A stretch of DNA of 16,902 nucleotides, taken from Methylotenera_A sp031429035 (GTDB lineage Bacteria; Pseudomonadota; Gammaproteobacteria; Burkholderiales; Methylophilaceae). This document shows positions 1 through 5,581 of this stretch, piece after piece (position 1 is the stretch's first letter; each line of letters starts with the position of its first letter). The notes beneath the pieces were generated by a model. That model was given only the letters and a program-made list of their open reading frames with translations. It was not told the DNA's origin and ran no database searches. A program made the translations under genes and the position numbers. The stretch covers positions 1 to 16,902 of the forward strand of contig JANOYU010000084.1 in the NCBI GenBank assembly GCA_031429035.1. Direction: 5' to 3'.

Positions 1-191
1 GCAGGCTGCACTTTTTGCGGTTTCACAATGTCGATTAACGGTTGCAAGCGCGTATCAGGCACTTCTACAATGCCGACGTTAGGCTCGATGGTGCAAAACG
101 GGTAGTTTTCCGCTGCAATACCCGCTTTGGTAATGGCGTTAAATAAAGTAGATTTTCCTACGTTTGGTAGGCCAACGATTCCACATTGCAT
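1..191 (-). CDS. ychF: Redox-regulated ribosome-associated ATPase YchF (OLA1 family), N-terminal part only
   Basis: The reverse strand from an ATG at 191 reads MQCGIVGLPNVGKSTLFN, followed by an Ala/Gly-rich stretch and NYPFCTIEPNVGIVEVPD. The P-loop is GLPNVGKS (residues 7-14), and the FCTIEPN block is the YchF version of the switch I region. YchF is an Obg-related translation-associated P-loop NTPase of about 363 aa that prefers ATP in characterised members. Only about 63 codons are present, because the gene runs off the left edge. It lies downstream of pth on the same strand, a common arrangement. The 137-nt gap to pth is mostly a hairpin repeat (216-295). The Shine-Dalgarno is poor (GGGA, about 5 nt before the ATG). 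The identity is seen directly in the sequence. Confidence 0.95.
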   Translation of the reverse strand, partial: MQCGIVGLPNVGKSTLFNAITKAGIAAENYPFCTIEPNVGIVEVPDTRLQPLIDIVKPQKVQP

Positions 192-215
192 ATTTTTCCC
201 AGTTCACTAAATTAT

Positions 216-295
216 GTCATTCCGATGAAAATCGGAATCTAGCGGCTTTTTTGAAAACTGAAAGACACTGGATTCCGTGTCAAGCACGGAATGAC
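216..295. repeat. Dispersed-type palindromic repeat with two hairpins between pth and ychF
   Basis: The 80-bp element is bounded by GTCATTCCG (216-224) and its exact reverse complement CGGAATGAC (287-295). Inside are two hairpins: ATTCCGAT/ATCGGAAT (219-226 with 231-238, 4-nt loop) and ATTCCGTG/CACGGAAT (272-279 with 285-292, 5-nt loop). The ATTCCG-N8-CGGAAT form resembles dRS3 repeats of Neisseria (ATTCCC-N8-GGGAAT). On the plus strand it translates to peptides of the WIPCQARND type, a familiar artefact of this repeat class. Copies elsewhere in the genome cannot be seen from this window. Confidence 0.75.
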
Positions 296-328
296 GTTAT
301 TACTTGGTATGTAACTTTATATTTGGCT

Positions 329-895
329 TCATTTTGTATGAAGCTTTAACATCGCGCTTTCAAATTCGCCTTTAAGCATTAAAGACGCCACGCCACAAGC
401 CGCATGGATACTGGCTTGCAGAGCATCGTTTTCCGCTCGTGTAGGCACTTTTAATACATAATTAATCACTTCATTACGGTCACCTGGGTGGTCTATGCCC
501 AAACGTAGCCGCCAATAATCTGCAGTGCCAAGCGCTGCGTGAATATCTTTTAAGCCATTATGGCCGCCGTGGCCACCGCCAAATTTTAATTTTGCAGTGC
601 CTGCGGGTAAATCTAATTCATCATGCACCACCAATATTTCGCTCGGCAAAATTTTGTAATAATTAGCCAGCGCAGCCACTGCTTTGCCACTGCCGTTCAT
701 AAACGTAGTGGGTTTCAGTAAGAAATTATCTTGATTAAATTTGCCCACAAAGCCGAACATTTTGGCATCTAAGGCTAGCTTACAATTGTTTTGCGCGGCA
801 ACTGCATCTACAAACCAAAAGCCCGCGTTGTGGCGCGTGTTTTCGTATTTGTCGCCTGGGTTGCCAAGGCCAACTATTAATTTTATGCCGTTCAT
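329..895 (-). CDS. pth: Peptidyl-tRNA hydrolase
   Basis: Cytosolic esterase that releases peptides from peptidyl-tRNA dropped by stalled ribosomes, recycling tRNA. The 188-aa protein matches the usual length (about 190). It opens with IKLIVGLGNPG, followed by NTRHNAGF with the catalytic histidine at residue 22. Active-site partners are in place: Asn67 in FMNGSG, Asp92 in HDELDLP, and His112/Asn113 in GGHGGHNGL. The ATG at 895 is the only sensible start because it gives the canonical N terminus, but no good Shine-Dalgarno precedes it. The gene sits 81 nt after rplY, with the rplY terminator between them, so it either has its own promoter or depends on read-through. The order rplY-pth-ychF is standard in betaproteobacteria. 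Confidence 0.97.
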   Translation of the reverse strand: MNGIKLIVGLGNPGDKYENTRHNAGFWFVDAVAAQNNCKLALDAKMFGFVGKFNQDNFLLKPTTFMNGSGKAVAALANYYKILPSEILVVHDELDLPAGTAKLKFGGGHGGHNGLKDIHAALGTADYWRLRLGIDHPGDRNEVINYVLKVPTRAENDALQASIHAACGVASLMLKGEFESAMLKLHTK

Positions 896-920
896 GGGTT
901 TAATTTAAATAGTGCTAGTT

Positions 921-960
921 TAAAATAAAAAACGCGCACTTAATATTAAGTACGCGTTTT
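921..960 (-). terminator. Intrinsic terminator after rplY
   Basis: A near-perfect palindrome lies at 929-960. AAAACGCG (929-936) pairs with CGCGTTTT (953-960), there is one C/A mismatch, and ACTTAAT pairs with ATTAAGT. On the minus strand the stem runs into TTTTTTATTTTA. It lies 16 nt past the rplY stop and about 33 nt before the pth start. The stem is nearly symmetrical and could also act on the other strand. Confidence 0.75.
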
Positions 961-976
961 AATTTTGCTCGATTAA

Positions 977-1627
977 TTACTCAGCTGCTTTATCTTCTGC
1001 AGCAGCTGGCGCTGCTGGTGCCGCTTCAGTTGTATCGGCTGCATCGTCAGAAACGCCACCGCGTGTTCTAGCAATTGAAGCCACTGCGGCATCGTTATCG
1101 TGCGCTAGCGCCACAAACTCTACACCTTTAGGCAAAGTAATTTGTGATAAATGCACAGAATCGCCAAGCTCAAGTGCACCAACATCCACCTCGATAAACT
1201 CTGGCAAATCTTTTGGTAAGCAGCTGACTTCGGCCTCGGTTAAAATGTGCGCCACAATGCCGCCACCCACTTTTACGCCAGGTGCGGTATCTTCGTGCAA
1301 GTAGTGGAATGGAATTTTAACGTGTACTTTTTCGTTAGCAGAAACACGTTGAAAATCAATGTGTTGAATGGTATTGCGTACTGGGTGCATTTGGTAATCG
1401 CGCAATAGCACGCTTTCTTTTTTGCCATCTAAAATTAAATCTAAAATAGACGCGTGAAAAGCCTCGTGACGGAACTGTAAAAACAATTCTTTGTGATTCA
1501 TTTCTAAATTTACTGCGGCACTACCGCCACCATAAACCACACCTGGCACATTGCCAGCGCGACGTGCACGGCGGCTCGCACCCGTACCTTTAACGTCACG
1601 TTTAACTGCATTAATTGAAATACTCAT
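977..1627 (-). CDS. rplY: Large-subunit ribosomal protein bL25, long TL5/CTC form
   Basis: Binds 5S rRNA in the 50S central protuberance. The 216-aa protein has the N-terminal 5S-binding barrel (about residues 1-90, with RRARRAGNVPGVVYG and a DFQRV strand at its end) and the second TL5/CTC beta domain (about 98-185, with APGVKVGGG). Gammaproteobacterial bL25 such as that of E. coli (94 aa) lacks the second domain. The tail from about residue 190 is low-complexity Ala/Pro/Asp/Glu. The ATG at 1627 is preceded by AGGAG with a 7-nt spacer, one of the better ribosome-binding sites in the window. The gene lies downstream of prs across a terminator and a repeat, so it probably has its own promoter in 1628-1821. 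Confidence 0.96.
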   Translation of the reverse strand: MSISINAVKRDVKGTGASRRARRAGNVPGVVYGGGSAAVNLEMNHKELFLQFRHEAFHASILDLILDGKKESVLLRDYQMHPVRNTIQHIDFQRVSANEKVHVKIPFHYLHEDTAPGVKVGGGIVAHILTEAEVSCLPKDLPEFIEVDVGALELGDSVHLSQITLPKGVEFVALAHDNDAAVASIARTRGGVSDDAADTTEAAPAAPAAAEDKAAE

Positions 1628-1674
1628 TTTGTTGCTCCTAAAACAGCTTTTTTAAGTTACTAAGCTGGTACTGC

Positions 1675-1706
1675 ATAAAAATCTGTTTTCCGCGACCAGA
1701 AAACAG
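1675..1706 (-). terminator. Intrinsic terminator after prs
   Basis: CTGTTTTC (1683-1690) pairs exactly with GAAAACAG (1699-1706) around an 8-nt loop. Read on the minus strand the stem is followed by ATTTTTAT. It lies 115 nt beyond the prs stop, and the 1721-1822 repeat sits between them. This suggests the repeat was inserted between the gene and its terminator. Confidence 0.7.
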
Positions 1707-1720
1707 GCTAAAAATTACAA

Positions 1721-1822
1721 ATCATTTAAATAAATCAATAATGACTAGAAGGTGAGCCGCAGATAGTACCGTTAGTACAGCAAGGCGAAACCGACAAAGT
1801 CAGTATTGATTTAGAAAATGAT
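1721..1822. repeat. Inverted-repeat element (MITE-like) between prs and rplY
   Basis: The left arm (1721-1746) and the reverse complement of the right arm (1798-1822) share ATCATTT at the outer end and AAATCAATAxTGACT at the inner end (14 of 15 identical). The arms flank about 51 bp rich in GTAC and GCCGCAG. The right arm reaches the first base of the prs stop triplet (1822-1824). No transposase or obvious target duplication is visible. I infer a non-autonomous dispersed repeat; genome-wide copy number would decide. Confidence 0.6.
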
Positions 1823-2772
1823 TAATCCATAAATAAAGAGCTGACTGACTCTTCCTGGCTAATTCTTTTAATGGTTTCAGCTAGTAAACCAGCTGCACAC
1901 AATTGGCGAATTTTTTTACAATTTGCAGAGGCTTCGCTAAGCTTGATGGTATTGGTTACCACTAATTCATCCAAGGCGGAATCGGCAATGCGCTGCGCTG
2001 CCGTGCCCGATAATACTGGGTGGGTGGCATAAGCCAGCACTTTTTTGGCGCCTTGCGCCTTAAGTGCGGCAGCCGCTTCGCATAGGGTGTTGGCGGTATC
2101 CACCATGTCATCCACAATGACACAGGTGCGGCCAGCCACTTCTCCAATGATATTCATCACCTTGGCTACGTTGGCTTTGGGGCGACGTTTATCGATAATG
2201 GCTAAATCGGCATCGAGTTGTTTAGCCGCTGCACGCGCGCGTACTACGCCGCCTACATCGGGCGAAACCACCACCAAATCGCCATAATTTTGCTTCAATA
2301 AATCATCTAGCAAAATCGGTGTTGCGTAAATATTATCTACCGGAATATCAAAAAAGCCTTGAATTTGGTCTGAGTGTAAATCCATCGTTAGCAAGCGATT
2401 TACACCTACGCTGGTTAGCATATTCGCCACCACTTTTGCGGTAATCGCAACGCGGGCGCTGCGTGGGCGGCGATCTTGGCGTGAATAACCTAAGTACGGG
2501 ATTGCTGCAGTAATGCGGCCAGCAGACGAGCGACGCAGCGCATCTACCATCACCATTACTTCCATCAAGGTATCGTTGGTGGGGTGGCTGGTCGATTGCA
2601 ACACAAAACAATCTTTACCGCGCACGTTTTCTAGCAGTTCTAGCATGACTTCGCCATCACTAAAGCGGCCTACATCGGCACGGCCAAGCGCAATGCCCAA
2701 ATGCTTAGCGACTTGGCTAGCAAGTGCGGGGTTAGCGCTGCCAGTAAAAACCATCATGTTGCCGTTGCTCAA
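1822..2772 (-). CDS. prs: Ribose-phosphate pyrophosphokinase (PRPP synthase)
   Basis: Makes PRPP from ribose-5-phosphate and ATP for nucleotide, His, Trp and NAD synthesis. The 316-aa product matches class I Prs (about 315). Visible motifs are GRFSDGEV (35-42), RRPRSARV with the flexible-loop residues (101-108), a DLHSDQIQGFF block (131-141) and the PRPP loop VIVDDMVDTANTL (218-230). In that loop Asn stands where E. coli has Gly. I chose the TTG at 2772-2770. It gives MSNGNMMVFTG, about the length seen in betaproteobacterial relatives, and AAAGG (2780-2784) lies 7 nt upstream. The ATGs at 2757 and 2754 lack a ribosome-binding site. The frame stays open into the tRNA gene, but that extension is not homologous. 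The gene is downstream of tRNA-Gln, with a hairpin between. Confidence 0.96.
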   Translation of the reverse strand: MSNGNMMVFTGSANPALASQVAKHLGIALGRADVGRFSDGEVMLELLENVRGKDCFVLQSTSHPTNDTLMEVMVMVDALRRSSAGRITAAIPYLGYSRQDRRPRSARVAITAKVVANMLTSVGVNRLLTMDLHSDQIQGFFDIPVDNIYATPILLDDLLKQNYGDLVVVSPDVGGVVRARAAAKQLDADLAIIDKRRPKANVAKVMNIIGEVAGRTCVIVDDMVDTANTLCEAAAALKAQGAKKVLAYATHPVLSGTAAQRIADSALDELVVTNTIKLSEASANCKKIRQLCAAGLLAETIKRISQEESVSSLFMD

Positions 2773-2799
2773 GGTGTGGCCTTTATTAAACTGCAAAAA

Positions 2800-2843
2800 T
2801 AAAATAAATAAAGCGTGTAAATCACTAAAATCTACACGCTTTA
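2800..2843 (-). terminator. Hairpin with T-rich tail between tRNA-Gln and prs (terminator or attenuator)
   Basis: TAAAGCGTGTA (2809-2819) pairs perfectly over 11 bp with TACACGCTTTA (2833-2843) around a 13-nt loop. On the minus strand the stem is followed by TTTATTTTATTTTTG. It starts 6 nt after the tRNA CCA end and finishes about 36 nt before the prs start. It can terminate tRNA transcription, attenuate prs, or both. The interrupted T-tract would make it leaky. Confidence 0.6.
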
Positions 2844-2849
2844 CGTTAC

Positions 2850-2926
2850 TGGCTGAGGAGGAAGGACTCGAACCTTCGGATGCTGGGATCAAAACCCAGT
2901 GCCTTAACCAACTTGGCGACTCCCCA
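2850..2926 (-). tRNA. tRNA-Gln (anticodon UUG), CCA encoded
   Basis: The minus strand begins TGGGGAGTCGCCAAGTTGG and ends CTCCTCA plus GCCA. The acceptor arms pair over 7 bp with one G-U. The D arm has GTTGGTTAAGG. The anticodon stem CTGGG/CCCAG encloses loop TTTTGAT, with anticodon TTG at 2890-2892 on the plus strand. The T arm contains GGTTCGAGTCC. The discriminator base is G and CCA is encoded. It lies 6 nt after the ispE stop on the same strand, so it is probably cut out of an ispE-tRNA transcript. Confidence 0.96.
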
Positions 2927-2932
2927 ATAAAC

Positions 2933-3784
2933 TTATTTTGTTAATTCAACATGTGGATGATAATTTAAGCCTTTAGCAACAAATCCTGTCACATAGTCAG
3001 GTTTTTTGGCTAAAAGTTCATCCGCTTTTGCTTTTGAATTAACTGCTACAAATACAGAGGCACCCGAACCGCTCATTTTTGCTTGGCCGTAAGGCGCAAG
3101 CCATTGTAATGCGTGTGCAACTGCTAAAAATTCTTTACAAACCACTGCTTCGAGATCATTTTTAAAGAGTGTTAAATTCGCGTCTCTCGAAAAGTCCGCT
3201 ATTTTCAATGGTTTCGTGTCTCTTGTCAATGCAGAATTGGCAAAAACTTGTGTAGTTGAAACATGTATTTTTGGCGTTAACACCAGATAATACTGTGGCA
3301 GTAAGTCGATTGCGGTTAGCTGCTCACCAATGCCCTCAGCCCAGGCATTTTGGCCAAATAAAAATATCGGTACATCGGCGCCCAATGTTAGGCCAATTTG
3401 CATCAGCTCGCTTTGGCTTAAATCAAGCTTCCAAAGTTGGTTTAAAGCCAACAGCATGGTGGCTGCGTCTGAGCTGCCGCCGCCCAAACCGCCACCCATG
3501 GGGATACGCTTATCAATTGCATATTCCACACCTAATTTACAACCCGTTTTTTTCTGCAAAGCACTGGCCGCTAAGGCGCATAAACATTGGCTTGCAGGCA
3601 CACCACTTAAATCATTAATGCGCTTTATTTTGCCAGTTTTAGTGGCTTTTATGTGCAAGGTATCGTAAAAATCTAACAGCTGAAACACTGTTTGCAGCGT
3701 GTGGTAACCATCGGCGCGGCGGCCAGTAATGTGCAAAAATAGGTTGATTTTTGCGGGGGCGAGATAAGCTTGGAAGTCTTGCAT
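2933..3784 (-). CDS. ispE: 4-diphosphocytidyl-2-C-methyl-D-erythritol kinase
   Basis: Phosphorylates CDP-methylerythritol with ATP in the non-mevalonate (MEP) isoprenoid pathway, which also supplies the ubiquinone side chain. This 283-aa GHMP kinase has the substrate-side motif APAKINLFLHITGRRADGYH at the N terminus (Lys12 matches the catalytic Lys10 of E. coli). The glycine-rich ATP loop PMGGGLGGGSSDAA is at 95-108, and LGADVPIFL holds the catalytic Asp at about 137. The C-terminal GHMP motif AKMSGSGASVFV is also clear. Only a weak or absent Shine-Dalgarno precedes the ATG at 3784. The gene is followed at once by tRNA-Gln and prs. Its usual upstream partner lolB is separated from it by an inserted plus-strand gene. 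Confidence 0.97.
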   Translation of the reverse strand: MQDFQAYLAPAKINLFLHITGRRADGYHTLQTVFQLLDFYDTLHIKATKTGKIKRINDLSGVPASQCLCALAASALQKKTGCKLGVEYAIDKRIPMGGGLGGGSSDAATMLLALNQLWKLDLSQSELMQIGLTLGADVPIFLFGQNAWAEGIGEQLTAIDLLPQYYLVLTPKIHVSTTQVFANSALTRDTKPLKIADFSRDANLTLFKNDLEAVVCKEFLAVAHALQWLAPYGQAKMSGSGASVFVAVNSKAKADELLAKKPDYVTGFVAKGLNYHPHVELTK

Positions 3785-3897
3785 ACGATGATTTTAGCTT
3801 AAATAATAAAATTTAAACTACAATATTATCTAGTAATTTAAACTGAATTGCGATTGTATGGATACTGTTATTTTGATGATTTTTAAGGATTGAAAAA
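3785..3897. promoter_or_regulatory. AT-rich divergent intergenic region between ispE and the glycosyltransferase gene
   Basis: These 113 bp separate divergent starts and so should carry promoters for both ispE (minus) and the plus-strand gene. A weak plus-strand match is TTGCGA, 17 nt, TTTTGA. I cannot place convincing -35/-10 pairs on the minus strand. A good AAGGA ribosome-binding site for the plus-strand gene lies 8 nt before its ATG. Confidence 0.4.
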
Positions 3898-4923
3898 ATG
3901 CTCATTGTTTACATCTGTAACGGTTCAGGTTGGGAGCCCATTACATACATGGCTAATTTAGCCGCAGAATTATTTGAGGCTGAGCTAGTTGTGCTAGATT
4001 CTAAAATGCCTAAAGCTATTATGGCTAAGCTTGAAATGTTTCTTTTAAAACGAAATAAATCTATTGGCGATGAGGCTTGCTTAATGATATGCCCAGATGC
4101 ATCTAGTGCCTTAAAAATTACGCAGATAAAAGGTTGGCGAAAACGATTTAGATGTTTGGCGGTTTTGGTCATTGAATCTTACTGGGTAAATCGTATTCCA
4201 AAAGCTGTAAAATTATCACGTCCTTTCGACCATATTTTTATTACTTCTGAAGAAGATTTACAAGCCTGGACTGAAACAATGCAAACGCCAACTACATACT
4301 TGGCTAGAGCGACTGATGTGCTTCGTTTGGGTGGCGCCAATATCAATGGCGATAGTTCAGATAGAAATTGGGATTTAACCCGTATTGGGCGGCAACCACC
4401 CGAATGGGCTGACGATAATACAACGAATAAGCTTTGTGCAGATTTAAATCTTAAATTTCATGGAAGAATGAAAGGTTATGACACTGCAGAAAAAAACCAA
4501 ATCGCGCTAATGCAACTATATCAACAATCCAAATTTTTGCTGGCATTTTCGAATACGGCACATAAAGATCACTACACGCATCCAGTTCGGCAATATATTA
4601 CAGAGCGCTGGACCGATGCGCTTGCCTGTGGCGCTATTGTTGCTGGCATTGCACCTAATGAGCCAAGTATTAAACGCTTGCTTTGGGATGGTGCCACTTT
4701 GGAATTAGATTCGATAAAAATAAATGATGGCTTGGAAATTATTGCGGAAGCAGTAAAACAATGGAAACCAGAGCAAGCGTTAAAAAATTACCAACTAGCA
4801 TTAGAACGCCTAGATTGGCGCTGGAGATTTGCTGAAATTGCAGCTGTATTAAATGAACATCCTACAAAGCTTAAAGAGGAAATGAAAATGTTAGAACAAA
4901 AGATAGCCAGCAATAAAAATTAA
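3898..4923 (+). CDS. Glycosyltransferase-like protein (probable GT-B, CgeB/family 1-like C terminus)
   Basis: A 341-aa soluble protein with no signal peptide or membrane segment. The N-terminal half (about 1-125) looks like a Rossmann domain that ends in a DHIFITSEEDLQ strand. RIGRQPPEW at 162-170 and YITERWTDALACGAIVAG (233-250), followed by NEPSIKRLL, resemble the donor-binding C-terminal half of GT-B enzymes related to CgeB/YkvP and Glyco_trans_1_2. The C terminus is Lys/Glu-rich and helical. The donor and acceptor cannot be told from sequence. AAGGA lies 8 nt before the ATG. The gene is on the strand opposite to its neighbours, and its stop is only 10 nt from the lolB stop (convergent). 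It breaks the usual lolB-ispE adjacency, which suggests insertion or gain. The family call rests on recalled motifs and is moderately sure. Confidence 0.65.
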   Translation: MLIVYICNGSGWEPITYMANLAAELFEAELVVLDSKMPKAIMAKLEMFLLKRNKSIGDEACLMICPDASSALKITQIKGWRKRFRCLAVLVIESYWVNRIPKAVKLSRPFDHIFITSEEDLQAWTETMQTPTTYLARATDVLRLGGANINGDSSDRNWDLTRIGRQPPEWADDNTTNKLCADLNLKFHGRMKGYDTAEKNQIALMQLYQQSKFLLAFSNTAHKDHYTHPVRQYITERWTDALACGAIVAGIAPNEPSIKRLLWDGATLELDSIKINDGLEIIAEAVKQWKPEQALKNYQLALERLDWRWRFAEIAAVLNEHPTKLKEEMKMLEQKIASNKN

Positions 4924-4933
4924 TTGATATGCT

Positions 4934-5539
4934 TTAATTGTCCCACTTTTCTACTAGCAATTTTAAATTCACCTTTTCGCTTTTCAATACAATTTTACTG
5001 GGTAAAAACTGGCTGTTAACATTGGCATAGTTTTCATAGCTAATATCCCAGCCATCTTGTTTTAGGGTAGTCAATCGACCCGCTTCATCCCAAGTGCTAG
5101 CGTCTATTTTGCTGCTGGTTGGCCGCCCAACCGCCCAATCGCTTAAGCCATTTAAGGGTAAGCGAAACCCCAGTGTATTTTCGGTTAGGGTTTCGGCATC
5201 GTTGGCTTTAATGGTGTGGCCTTTTTGGTCAGTTAGCGTCACGCCGCTAGCATTTTTGGCAATATTAGCCAACTTTCCGCCCACGGGCGAATACACGTCT
5301 ATATTGTCAGCGTTGGGTTGATGTTGCCATTCAATGCTGCCAGAAAAGCCTTGTTTTTGTGTAACCACGCCTAGCCTGCCTTTTAGCGCATAGCTTTTAA
5401 TATTGGCAACTGCGGCAAGGTGCTGTTGATGAATAACTATATTTTGCGGTGAAGAAATGGTTGGCGTTGTTGGCTGCGTAGCACAGCCAACAAGCACCAA
5501 AGTAATGCTAGACACTAAAAAAAACTGATTTAGATTCAA
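4934..5539 (-). CDS. lolB: Outer-membrane lipoprotein receptor LolB
   Basis: LolB receives lipoproteins from the periplasmic carrier LolA and inserts them in the outer membrane. The 201-aa protein has a lipoprotein signal peptide with lipobox LVGC (Cys19). The mature part includes YALKGRLGVVT, the SGSIEWQ strand and DVYSPVGGKLANI, then FRLPLNGLSDWAVGRP, all typical of the LolB half-barrel. The frame begins with TTG at 5539, because a TAA stop lies three codons upstream and no in-frame ATG gives a usable signal. The n-region MNLNQFF lacks Lys and Arg, which is unusual, and no Shine-Dalgarno is evident. It lies 42 nt after the TPR gene on the same strand and is probably co-transcribed with it. 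Confidence 0.92.
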   Translation of the reverse strand: MNLNQFFLVSSITLVLVGCATQPTTPTISSPQNIVIHQQHLAAVANIKSYALKGRLGVVTQKQGFSGSIEWQHQPNADNIDVYSPVGGKLANIAKNASGVTLTDQKGHTIKANDAETLTENTLGFRLPLNGLSDWAVGRPTSSKIDASTWDEAGRLTTLKQDGWDISYENYANVNSQFLPSKIVLKSEKVNLKLLVEKWDN

Positions 5540-5581
5540 AAAGGATTAAAGCTTAAATTTTGCGTTAAGTTGGATTTGTGG

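Noticed and set aside
164..349. Plus-strand frame of 61 codons next to ychF
   Set aside because: It is read through the hairpin repeat; WIPCQARND-type translations are a known artefact of that repeat class. It also overlaps the ychF start and the pth end.
1748..1824. Plus-strand stretch that translates to GEPQIVPLVQQGETDKVSI and so on
   Set aside because: It has no start codon in frame (a stop lies just upstream) and lies wholly inside the inverted-repeat element. The protein-like look is probably chance.
2773..2892. Upstream extension of prs into tRNA-Gln
   Set aside because: It would start with TTG inside the anticodon loop, crosses a terminator-like hairpin and adds residues unlike any Prs N terminus.
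2513..2944. 143-codon plus-strand frame opposite prs and tRNA-Gln
   Set aside because: It is antisense to a highly conserved gene and to a tRNA, with no ribosome-binding site and no recognisable domain.
3256..3668. Two long plus-strand frames opposite ispE
   Set aside because: They are shadows of the well-supported ispE gene, with no motifs.
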